Source: Pyrinomonadaceae bacterium
Lineage (GTDB): Bacteria; Acidobacteriota; Blastocatellia; Pyrinomonadales; Pyrinomonadaceae
DNA: 5,069 nucleotides
NCBI GenBank assembly: GCA_025929655.1
Contig: JAICPV010000214.1
Location: forward strand, 1-5,069
Direction of reading: 5' to 3'
The position numbers and the translations under genes are program-made. Positions 1 to 5,069 of the stretch are shown here, in pieces. How positions within the stretch are numbered: position 1 is the stretch's first letter; each line of letters opens with the position of its first letter. Under the pieces are notes generated by a model. The model made no database searches and was not told the origin of the DNA. It saw nothing but the letters and a program-made list of their open reading frames with translations.

Positions 1-19
1 GTGGGCGGCGGCATCGTGG

Positions 20-1495
20 TTAGTGATTCATTTTAGTTTTGATCTCTTCGGCCTGTTTCGGCGACATAGGCATCGGCATTTTGCCGTCCGCAAATTTCGT
101 CAGGGCCATGAAATCTTCGCTGTGGCGGATCGAATCGAAAACGGCATCGACACGTGCCTCCATCATTTCCTTTTCGCGAACTGCATGGAAACGCTCGAAT
201 TCGTAAAAATGACGCTTCAAAAATTCAAGCGCCTTCTGCTTGTCGCCGTTCTGTGCGTAAATGGCGGCAAGATTGTACGAAGCCGGAAGTAGATCGACGT
301 GTTTCTGTGCGATCTTCAGCGCGTCTGCCTTCTTGCCGTTCATCGCCATGAACACGGCCGAAAAAACAAGGTTATAGGGATCATTCGGGTCCATCTCGAG
401 GGCCTTTTCAGTGTAATAATTGCCCTTCGCCATGTCGTATTCGGAATTCCAATAAACGGCAAGGTTTCGATACGCAAGCGCGATCGGGTAGGTTTCGGCG
501 GACTGTTCCATCAGGCCGAGGCCTTTTTTGAATTCGCCGTTGTGGATCGTCATTTTGCCCAGTCCGTGAAGCGCGACCGCACGCGAGAGCGGATCCGCAT
601 TCGGCATATCGAGCAGTTTGCGAAACTGCGCCGCGGACTTGTCCCAGTCGCCGATGTGATGGCGATTCAGTTCTGCAAGATAGCGGAGCGGCGTCGGATC
701 GGCCGGGTCCAACGCATGTGCCTTTGCATACAGCTTGCCGGCCTGCTCGTATTTCCCGTTGTTTTCGGCGATCAAACCCTGCTTCATCGTGCGTACAATT
801 GCGGCGGAAAGCTTCTTATCGAAATTGGGTTCGTCTGCTATCGCGCCGATGTTATCGGCGCCGAGTTTTTTCAATTCCTTCGCGGCATCCTTCGCTTTTT
901 TCGCGAACATGCATTTTTCTGCGGCGACGGCTTTGTAAAGCTCGATGGCTGACTCCTTTTTGCCGGCCGATGCCTTCGTTTTGGCCTCGGCGAGCTTCGC
1001 GTCGAGCGCCGCGCCGCGAGATTTGATCTCGTCGCCAACGACCTTTTCCACTTCGATGAGTTTCAGCTTGCCTTTTGTGCTTTCAACTTTCTTTACGACC
1101 TCGCCCTTTGGAGTCGCAAGAATAACAACCGGCAGCGGGGATTCGCCCACCATGGCATCTCCGTTTGGAGTGGTATTGTCGCCAAGCTGCATCGAGACGC
1201 ACTGTCCGGCATAAAGTGAAAGATTGCGCGATTCCCGAAGTGGAGAAACTTTTATTTCGTTGGCCGTAGCAGGGAACCAATACAGAACTAGGCCTTCGTT
1301 TACGGGTTTCGACTGTTTCGGCGTTTTCCACGGAACGTGGTAAACGACCGGGTCGGCGCCGCCGGAATTATTCCCGCCGCCGGACATTCCACCGCCGCCG
1401 CCTCCTCCGCCGCCACCACACGTCGCCCAAACAGGTGTACAAACGAATGCGACCACGAGCAGGAACGCCGCACCGCGAACGAACATCGAACTCAT
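20..1495 (-). CDS. Exported TPR-repeat protein with N-terminal poly-glycine tract
   Basis: Complete 491-aa protein. Residues 1-24 look like a Sec signal peptide (Arg7, hydrophobic 9-19, V-W-A end), so cleavage is inferred after Ala24. The mature protein would start Thr-Cys followed by ten glycines (27-36) and a Gly/Ser/Asn linker to about 47. Residues 66-138 resemble a degenerate thioredoxin-like fold: strand LVLYWFPA, a helix, then PVVILATPKGEVV, without a CXXC motif. A Lys/Ala/Glu-rich helical stretch follows (about 150-212). From about 236 to 435 there are five to six TPR units, the clearest ending ALDPADP, LEMDPNDP and LLPAS. The tail FDSIRHSEDFMAL (about 455-470) resembles the usual end of TPR arrays. 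The start at 1495 is supported by a strong GAGGAG eight bases upstream; Met4 (1486) is the alternative. Probably a periplasmic or surface protein-interaction scaffold. The TPR call is firm, the thioredoxin-like call is inference, and I recognise no specific role. Confidence 0.9.
   Translation of the reverse strand: MSSMFVRGAAFLLVVAFVCTPVWATCGGGGGGGGGGMSGGGNNSGGADPVVYHVPWKTPKQSKPVNEGLVLYWFPATANEIKVSPLRESRNLSLYAGQCVSMQLGDNTTPNGDAMVGESPLPVVILATPKGEVVKKVESTKGKLKLIEVEKVVGDEIKSRGAALDAKLAEAKTKASAGKKESAIELYKAVAAEKCMFAKKAKDAAKELKKLGADNIGAIADEPNFDKKLSAAIVRTMKQGLIAENNGKYEQAGKLYAKAHALDPADPTPLRYLAELNRHHIGDWDKSAAQFRKLLDMPNADPLSRAVALHGLGKMTIHNGEFKKGLGLMEQSAETYPIALAYRNLAVYWNSEYDMAKGNYYTEKALEMDPNDPYNLVFSAVFMAMNGKKADALKIAQKHVDLLPASYNLAAIYAQNGDKQKALEFLKRHFYEFERFHAVREKEMMEARVDAVFDSIRHSEDFMALTKFADGKMPMPMSPKQAEEIKTKMNH
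1388..1417 (-). other. Ten-glycine tract just after the signal peptide
   Basis: Ten consecutive Gly codons read on the minus strand directly after a Thr-Cys pair at the predicted mature N-terminus. The codons are mixed (GGT, GGC and GGA), so this is not a pure trinucleotide run. A Met-Ser-Gly-Gly-Gly-Asn-Asn-Ser-Gly-Gly linker follows. It probably acts as a flexible tether between the N-terminal Cys and the folded part. The WATC sequence is not a canonical lipobox, so lipid attachment at this Cys is uncertain. Confidence 0.85.
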
Positions 1496-1503
1496 TTTAT
1501 GAT

Positions 1504-1511
1504 CTCCTCTT
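1504..1511 (-). promoter_or_regulatory. Strong ribosome binding site for the poly-Gly TPR gene
   Basis: On the minus strand AAGAGGAG ends eight bases before the ATG at 1495. Spacing and match to the anti-Shine-Dalgarno are near ideal, which favours this start over the in-frame ATG at 1486. Confidence 0.8.
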
Positions 1512-1524
1512 GTCGGATTTTCGG

Positions 1525-1554
1525 TTTAAACATTCTCTGATGCTACACAAACAA
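1525..1554 (-). promoter_or_regulatory. Weak candidate sigma-70-like promoter for the poly-Gly TPR gene
   Basis: Minus-strand TTGTTT (1549-1554) and TTTAAA (1525-1530) are separated by 18 bases. The match is about 3/6 and 4/6 to the consensus. The TTTAAA sits inside the 8-bp palindrome GTTTAAAC (1524-1531). If used, the leader would be only about 20-25 nt and the tandem repeat at 1573-1598 would lie just upstream of the -35. The call is speculative because the region is low-complexity. Confidence 0.2.
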
Positions 1555-1572
1555 ACACAGTTGCAGAAACAC

Positions 1573-1598
1573 AAACAATCCCAAAAAACAATCCCAAA
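1573..1598. repeat. Perfect tandem duplication of a 13-bp unit
   Basis: AAACAATCCCAAA occurs twice with no gap (1573-1585 and 1586-1598). On the minus strand, the sense strand of the flanking genes, it reads TTTGGGATTGTTT twice. It begins a few bases after the stop codon of the 107-aa gene and lies about 80 bp before the TPR start. The surrounding 1541-1598 is strongly G/T-rich on the minus strand. It could be a paired regulator site or a replication-slippage duplication. The repeat itself is read directly; a function is inference. Confidence 0.85.
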
Positions 1599-1602
1599 TG
1601 AA

Positions 1603-1926
1603 CTAAGAAAACGGTCCTTTTTCTCCCGTTAATTGAGCATACTTGTGATCGTTCCAAACAACGTACAGCATCGACGGCACTCCAATCAGGCCGACCAATA
1701 CCGATGTCCAAAATCCGTCCAATCGTTCATCCGAAAAAGCTTTGAATAACAACGATGTGGCTAGTAAGGAAAAAGAGTCACGGGCGATCAGGGACCAAGG
1801 CGATTCCCAGCCGCGATATTTCACTCCGTAAATCGCAGAATAGATTCCCGCAATAATTCCAAGAGTCGCCAGAAGAATGCAGAAAATCAGAACGCAATAG
1901 ATGATGATGTCAAATAGATCACTCAT
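1603..1926 (-). CDS. Small membrane protein of unknown function, translationally coupled to the EF-G paralogue
   Basis: 107 aa, no family recognised. A long hydrophobic stretch (about residues 5-34) forms a probable first membrane helix. A short loop KYRGWESPW follows, then a moderately hydrophobic or amphipathic segment (about 50-63), a charged SDERLDG turn, and a second clear membrane helix (about 72-91). The tail VWNDHKYAQLTGEKGPFS is polar. The ATG overlaps the upstream EF-G stop codon in a minus-strand ATGA (1923-1926), and the GATGAGGATGAA encoding the EF-G Asp-Glu-Asp-Glu end supplies the purine-rich ribosome-binding stretch. This strongly suggests one transcript and coupled translation. 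By hand count it is about 45% GC against 56-58% in parts of the EF-G gene, so it may be lineage-specific or acquired. Being a real gene is supported by the overlap, the coherent membrane topology and the absence of a competing ORF. Its function is unknown. Confidence 0.75.
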   Translation of the reverse strand: MSDLFDIIIYCVLIFCILLATLGIIAGIYSAIYGVKYRGWESPWSLIARDSFSLLATSLLFKAFSDERLDGFWTSVLVGLIGVPSMLYVVWNDHKYAQLTGEKGPFS

Positions 1927-4028
1927 TCATCCTCATCGTGGGCCCGAACGCGGCCCGCCGCGACGGCTTCGTCGATCACCTTCTGTGCGAGATTGTGCGG
2001 CAATGGATCGTAATGCGAGAACTGCATGTGATACGAGCCGCGTGCCTGCGTGACGGAATTGAGCTTCGACTGGTAATCGAGCATTTCCGAAAGCGGCACC
2101 TTCGCCTTGATCACCTGCTGTTTACCTCGCATGTCCATGCCGCCGACACGGCCTCGGCGCGAGTTAAGGTCGCCCATGATATCGCCGGAAACTTCCTGCG
2201 GAGTGAACACCTCGACATCCATGATCGGCTCAAGCAATGTCGGTTTCGCCTTTTCCATGGCGTTTCGGTACGCCTTGCGGCCGGCGGCACGGAAGCTGTG
2301 CTCGTCGGAGTCGACAGTGTGATAGCTGCCGTCGATCAGCGTGACGCGGAAATCCACCAGCGGGTAACCGGCCACGGCTCCGGCCTGCGCGGCTTCGATG
2401 ATCCCTTTCTCGACCGCTGGCCGGAAATTCTGCGGGATGGCTCCGCCGAAGATCTTATCGACCCATTCGAAACCGGTGCCGCGTGGCAGCGGCTCGAAGA
2501 TGCATTTACAGTCACCGAACTGCCCGCGCCCGCCGGACTGTTTCTTGTGCCGCCCCTGCACCTCTACCTGCTGCGTGATCGTTTCCTTATACGGCACCTT
2601 CGGCGGATGAAGCGTCACCTCCACGTGATACCGGTTCAGCAGCTTTGCCACTACCGTTTCGATATGAAGCTGGCCCGAACCCGAAAGAATGAATTCCTTG
2701 GTCTGCGCGTCGCGGTCGAAATGTAATGACGGGTCTTCTTCGAGGATCTTGTGAAGGGCAGCGGAGATCTTTTCTTCGTCTGCACGCGATTTCGGCTCGA
2801 TGGCGAAAGCGATAGCCGCCTCGGGATATTCCACCTTCGGGTAAACGATCGCCTTCGACTTGTCGCAAAGCGTGTCGCCGGTCTGAGTGTCTTTGAGCTT
2901 TACGACCGCGATGATGTCGCCGGTTTGAGCCTCATTTACTTTGTCGAGAGTCTTTCCATTAATGACGTGAAGTGCACCGAGGCGTTCCGCGGTATCGCGC
3001 GACGAGTTGAAAACCGTCGCATCGGACGAAACCTTGCCGCTGATCACCTTCATCACGTTAATGCGTCCCGCGAACGGATCGGCGATCGTGCGGAAAACAT
3101 ATGCAGAGAACGGCTCGTCGTTCGAGTAGTTTCGTGAAACGCGGTCGCCCACCATTTCGGGGTTGTTGAAACCGTATTCGGCCTCGTGCGTCGCAGGGTT
3201 TGGTGCAAATTCGACAATGTGATCCAGCAGGATCTGCAGGCCCACCAGCGTCGTGCTCGACACAGCGTAAACAGGGCAAAGTTTGCTGCTGGCGATCGCT
3301 TTTGCGAGGTTCGGATAGATATCTTCTTCGGGAAGAGTGCCGTCTGCAAAATACTTCTCCATCAGGTCGTCGTCCGACTCGGCAACGATCTCGATGAGCC
3401 GCTCGCGCGTTCGATCGAAGACATCGCGGCCTTCTTCCGGCATCGGAATTTCCTTCGCCTTTCCGTGCTCGTCGAACTCGTAAGCTTTCTGGTGGACGAC
3501 GTCCACGACGCCCTTAAAATTACCTTCTGCGCCTATCGGCAGCGTAAATGGGACGATCGACCGGGCAAAGCTGTGCGTAGCGGTTTCGAGCGCGTGGCCA
3601 AAATCGGCGTGCTCCTTGTCGATCTTGTTGATGACCATGAAACGCGGCAGCAGGAACTCGTTTGCGTACTGCCAGGTTTTCTCGGTCTGGACCTCGATGC
3701 CGTGAACGCCGTCAACGACGACGAGCGCGCAATCGGCAACGCGCAATGCGGGCCGCGCATGTGAAACAAACGCGGCGTAGCCGGGCGTGTCGATAAAATT
3801 TATCTTGGTGTCTTTGTATTCGGCGTGGGCGAAATTATTATTGAGAGAAACTTTTCTTTCGATCGAGTCTTCGTCGTAATCGGTAACGGTCGTACCTTCG
3901 TCTACTTTTCCCCAGCGGTGTGATGATCCGGACACGTGCAACAAGGATGAAACCAATTGGGTTTTACCCGCGTCGCCGTGTCCGATCACAGCCAGATTTC
4001 TGAGATTCTCAGTGGCAAATGCTTTCAT
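1923..4028 (-). CDS. fusA2: Elongation factor G paralogue (EF-G-2/FusA2-like translational GTPase)
   Basis: 701 aa with the complete EF-G architecture: G domain with G' insert (1 to about 278), domain II (about 305-395), III (about 400-475), IV (about 476-595) and V (about 600-690). G motifs seen: P-loop GHGDAGKT (16-23), DTPGY (80-84) and NKID (134-137). Domain IV keeps QSGGRGQFGD (497-506) and DGSYHTVDSDE (566-576), whose His570 matches the tip His of EF-G. Domain V keeps GDIMGDLNSRRGRVGGM (615-631) and TQARGSYHMQF. Canonical EF-G has DTPGH and a switch I Thr; here they are Tyr84 and probably Ser61, as in the EF-G-2 group (from memory of Thermus EF-G-2). It likely binds the ribosome and GTP in the cytoplasm, perhaps as a specialised translocation or recycling factor. 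The ATG at 4028 is preferred; the in-frame TTG at 4037 is only three bases from the AAAGGAG. Downstream it overlaps the membrane-protein gene. The symbol is by subfamily resemblance. Confidence 0.93.
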   Translation of the reverse strand: MKAFATENLRNLAVIGHGDAGKTQLVSSLLHVSGSSHRWGKVDEGTTVTDYDEDSIERKVSLNNNFAHAEYKDTKINFIDTPGYAAFVSHARPALRVADCALVVVDGVHGIEVQTEKTWQYANEFLLPRFMVINKIDKEHADFGHALETATHSFARSIVPFTLPIGAEGNFKGVVDVVHQKAYEFDEHGKAKEIPMPEEGRDVFDRTRERLIEIVAESDDDLMEKYFADGTLPEEDIYPNLAKAIASSKLCPVYAVSSTTLVGLQILLDHIVEFAPNPATHEAEYGFNNPEMVGDRVSRNYSNDEPFSAYVFRTIADPFAGRINVMKVISGKVSSDATVFNSSRDTAERLGALHVINGKTLDKVNEAQTGDIIAVVKLKDTQTGDTLCDKSKAIVYPKVEYPEAAIAFAIEPKSRADEEKISAALHKILEEDPSLHFDRDAQTKEFILSGSGQLHIETVVAKLLNRYHVEVTLHPPKVPYKETITQQVEVQGRHKKQSGGRGQFGDCKCIFEPLPRGTGFEWVDKIFGGAIPQNFRPAVEKGIIEAAQAGAVAGYPLVDFRVTLIDGSYHTVDSDEHSFRAAGRKAYRNAMEKAKPTLLEPIMDVEVFTPQEVSGDIMGDLNSRRGRVGGMDMRGKQQVIKAKVPLSEMLDYQSKLNSVTQARGSYHMQFSHYDPLPHNLAQKVIDEAVAAGRVRAHDEDE

Positions 4029-4040
4029 CGTCGGCAAGAA

Positions 4041-4047
4041 CTCCTTT
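4041..4047 (-). promoter_or_regulatory. Ribosome binding site deciding the EF-G paralogue start
   Basis: Minus-strand AAAGGAG lies 12 bases before the ATG at 4028 but only three before the TTG at 4037. Twelve is slightly long but usable and three is too short, so ATG (protein starting MKAFATEN) is the better start. Confidence 0.65.
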
Positions 4048-4070
4048 AAATTGGATTTCCAGCCTCCGGT

Positions 4071-4122
4071 TCAGGCCAAGATGGTCAAGGCGATCCGAAC
4101 AGGAGTCGGAATGGCGGCCTGA
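4071..4122 (-). promoter_or_regulatory. Nested inverted repeat in the probable leader of the EF-G paralogue mRNA
   Basis: TCAGGCC (4071-4077) and GGCCTGA (4116-4122) are perfect 7-bp inverted arms. Between them a second 5-bp inverted pair, TCCGA (4094-4098) and TCGGA (4106-4110), encloses a 7-nt loop. If transcription starts near 4140, both fall inside the leader upstream of the ribosome binding site and could fold as a two-part structure. The arms are seen directly; folding and function are inference, and short arms can arise by chance. Confidence 0.3.
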
Positions 4123-4146
4123 GACTCGAATGGTTGGTAACTTCCT

Positions 4147-4176
4147 AATGTAGAGGAAAAGCTGACAATTTGGCAC
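4147..4176 (-). promoter_or_regulatory. Weak candidate promoter for the EF-G paralogue operon
   Basis: Minus-strand GTGCCA (4171-4176) and TACATT (4147-4152) are separated by 18 bases, each about 4/6 to the sigma-70 consensus. A start near 4140 would give a leader of about 110 nt carrying the inverted repeat at 4071-4122. This is a best guess among weak alternatives. Confidence 0.22.
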
Positions 4177-4288
4177 GACCTCGCAAAAAGGTTGATTTTT
4201 GAGGTCATCAGTGCAAAGATTAGGCTCACTTCAAGGTCATAGACCCTTAGTTGGCAAAATTTCCAGGTGGTAAACGTCAGTTTGCAGT

Positions 4289-4307
4289 TGCCGCATCGTA
4301 GTCGGCA
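4289..4307 (+). promoter_or_regulatory. Short hairpin upstream of the plus-strand TPR gene
   Basis: TGCCG (4289-4293) and CGGCA (4303-4307) can pair around a 9-nt loop. A second possible stem, CAGG (4306-4309) with CCTG (4316-4319) around a 6-nt loop, shares two bases with it, so the two are partly exclusive. There is no T-tract, so neither is a terminator. They could be a leader element or chance. Confidence 0.2.
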
Positions 4308-4343
4308 GGTTCAACCCTGTTCGCATTAGCGGTTTTAAAGTTT

Positions 4344-4347
4344 GAGG
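4344..4347 (+). promoter_or_regulatory. Ribosome binding site of the plus-strand TPR gene
   Basis: GAGG, six bases before the ATG at 4354, in the purine-rich GAGGAAGAAG. An in-frame TAA at 4336-4338 limits upstream extension, so this ATG is well supported. Confidence 0.75.
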
Positions 4348-4353
4348 AAGAAG

Positions 4354-5069
4354 ATGACTACTAAGAATGTATTGGCGAGATTCTTGGTCGCGAACCTGGT
4401 TCTTTTTGCGATCTTGTTAACGACAGTTCCGATTTCTGGACAGGGCGACCTGATCCCGATCAGCGACGTTACCGGCAGTTCGGGCGTATTTGTGCTTAGA
4501 ACGGCTGCCAAGGGACCGCCGAAGCGTGTCCTTCCAAGCCGCGCGAGCCGCTCGAAGCAGCAGCGGATCGAGTCAGCCCGTAAGGTAACCCGACAGTACA
4601 CTTCGCTTGCGAAAGTTGCTCCGCGACGTACGAGAACTGAGGCGGTAGATCCTAATGATCCACGTCTTGCGAAGGTCGCCACGATGGAGAAAGCCCCTGC
4701 GTCGCGGTTGTTTGCCGGTGTTGGCGAATACTACCTTGACCGTGACAACTATAACGAGGCGATCAACTTCTTCCGCGAATCGCTTACGCTGGACGCAAAC
4801 AACACGATATCGCAGACCGGTCTCAGCGAAGCTCTCGCTCTGAAGGGGAACGAGCTGCTCGTGAAAGACAGTTTCCCGGTCGCTCGAACCTTCTTTGAGG
4901 AGGCCTTGAAGTATAACGCGAAGAATGCGCCGGCGTACTATGGATTGGCGGAAGTGTTGACTGAAATGGGCAAGGAGGACGAAGCGGCTAACAATTACGA
5001 GCTTGCCCTGTCCAACGACAAAGATCTTTCCGAGATCTACACGCCCCTCGGTGCTCTTTACTACCAGAA
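4354..5069 (+). CDS. Exported TPR-repeat protein, 3' end beyond the window (partial)
   Basis: The reading frame is open from ATG 4354 to the window edge (238 codons plus two bases), so the C-terminus is missing. Residues 1-30 look like a signal peptide: Lys4 and Arg9, hydrophobic 10-25, then PISGQ with cleavage likely near Gln30/Gly31. Residues 49-97 are unusually basic (15 Arg/Lys against 2 Glu by count), with PPKR and PRRTR patches. A DPNDPR linker follows (99-104). TPR units occupy about 117-150 (FAGVGEYYLDRDNYNEAINFFRESLTLD), 157-191, 192-225 (YYGLAEVLTEMGKEDEAANNYELAL) and one starting at 226. It is probably a periplasmic or envelope scaffold. The basic segment may contact acidic partners or envelope polymers, or be a disordered linker. 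An in-frame TAA at 4336-4338 and the GAGG at 4344 support the start. It is divergent from the EF-G operon, so co-regulation is possible but unshown. Later domains cannot be judged. Confidence 0.88.
   Translation, partial: MTTKNVLARFLVANLVLFAILLTTVPISGQGDLIPISDVTGSSGVFVLRTAAKGPPKRVLPSRASRSKQQRIESARKVTRQYTSLAKVAPRRTRTEAVDPNDPRLAKVATMEKAPASRLFAGVGEYYLDRDNYNEAINFFRESLTLDANNTISQTGLSEALALKGNELLVKDSFPVARTFFEEALKYNAKNAPAYYGLAEVLTEMGKEDEAANNYELALSNDKDLSEIYTPLGALYYQ

Larger units (their letters stand above)
4029..4353. other. Divergent intergenic region between the EF-G paralogue and the plus-strand TPR gene
   Basis: 325 bp without a convincing ORF on either strand. It must hold promoters for two divergent transcripts. 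It contains the EF-G ribosome binding site, a weak minus-strand promoter candidate (4147-4176), a nested inverted repeat (4071-4122), a short hairpin near the plus-strand gene (4289-4307) and that gene's Shine-Dalgarno (4344-4347). I found no strong plus-strand -35/-10 pair, no tRNA and no recognisable riboswitch. Confidence 0.7.

Noticed and set aside
299..952. Plus-strand open frame of 217 codons opposite the poly-Gly TPR gene
   Set aside because: It is antisense to the TPR array, is Arg/Phe-rich with no coherent motif, and the minus-strand gene has a far better start and ribosome binding site.
1388..1417. Microsatellite or phase-variable trinucleotide repeat in the poly-Gly tract
   Set aside because: The codons are mixed (GGT/GGC/GGA) with no run of more than three identical units, so slippage-driven variation is unlikely.
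1496..1602. Rho-independent terminator after the 107-aa gene
   Set aside because: The region is T-rich on the sense strand but has no GC-rich hairpin before a T-tract, so read-through into the TPR gene remains possible.
1938..2726. Long plus-strand open frame of 262 codons opposite the EF-G paralogue
   Set aside because: It is antisense to conserved EF-G domains III-V, has an Arg/His/Leu-rich composition typical of reverse-strand shadows, and has no domain I recognise.
3186..3764. Plus-strand open frame of 192 codons opposite the EF-G G domain
   Set aside because: It mirrors a conserved GTPase domain and no independent start signal or protein motif is seen.
4029..4037. Upstream TTG start for the EF-G paralogue, adding three residues
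   Set aside because: It sits only three bases after the AAAGGAG, too close for initiation; the ATG at 4028 fits better.
4289..4330. GGTTCAACCC resembling a tRNA T-arm near the end of the intergenic region
   Set aside because: The stem pairs only 4 bp around a 6-nt loop, and no matching acceptor stem or anticodon arm was found upstream.
4335..4682. Minus-strand open frame of 115 codons opposite the start of the plus-strand TPR gene
   Set aside because: It overlaps a well-supported gene with signal peptide and Shine-Dalgarno; the translation shows no plausible domain.

Overview
The window looks like a bacterial chromosome segment of moderate GC: roughly 56-58% in hand-counted stretches of the EF-G gene and about 45% in the small membrane-protein gene. 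Two exported tetratricopeptide-repeat (TPR) proteins and a divergent second EF-G suggest Acidobacteriota, perhaps a Blastocatellia/Pyrinomonadaceae relative. That placement rests on the general feel of the proteins, not on a marker gene, so it is tentative.

Layout. Three genes lie on the minus strand and read leftwards from about 4028. First is an EF-G paralogue of 701 aa (1923-4028). Next is a small, unrecognised membrane protein of 107 aa (1603-1926), whose ATG overlaps the EF-G stop codon in an ATGA junction. After a 107-bp gap with a perfect 13-bp tandem repeat comes a secreted TPR protein of 491 aa (20-1495) with a ten-glycine stretch just after its signal peptide. A 325-bp divergent intergenic region (4029-4353) separates this cluster from a plus-strand gene for a second exported TPR protein, which starts at 4354 and runs off the right edge.

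Function. The EF-G paralogue keeps the five-domain architecture and the domain IV tip motifs of a ribosomal translocase. Its G domain has the divergent features of the EF-G-2/FusA2 group: DTPGY instead of DTPGH, and Ser in place of the switch I Thr. The membrane protein is probably translationally coupled to it. The two TPR proteins are likely envelope or periplasmic scaffold proteins. Nothing in the sequence ties them mechanistically to the EF-G.

No tRNA, rRNA, CRISPR array, insertion sequence or phage gene was seen. The best candidates for something undescribed are the coupled EF-G/membrane-protein pair, the poly-Gly TPR protein with a possible degenerate thioredoxin-like domain, and the repeat-bearing G/T-rich leader between them.
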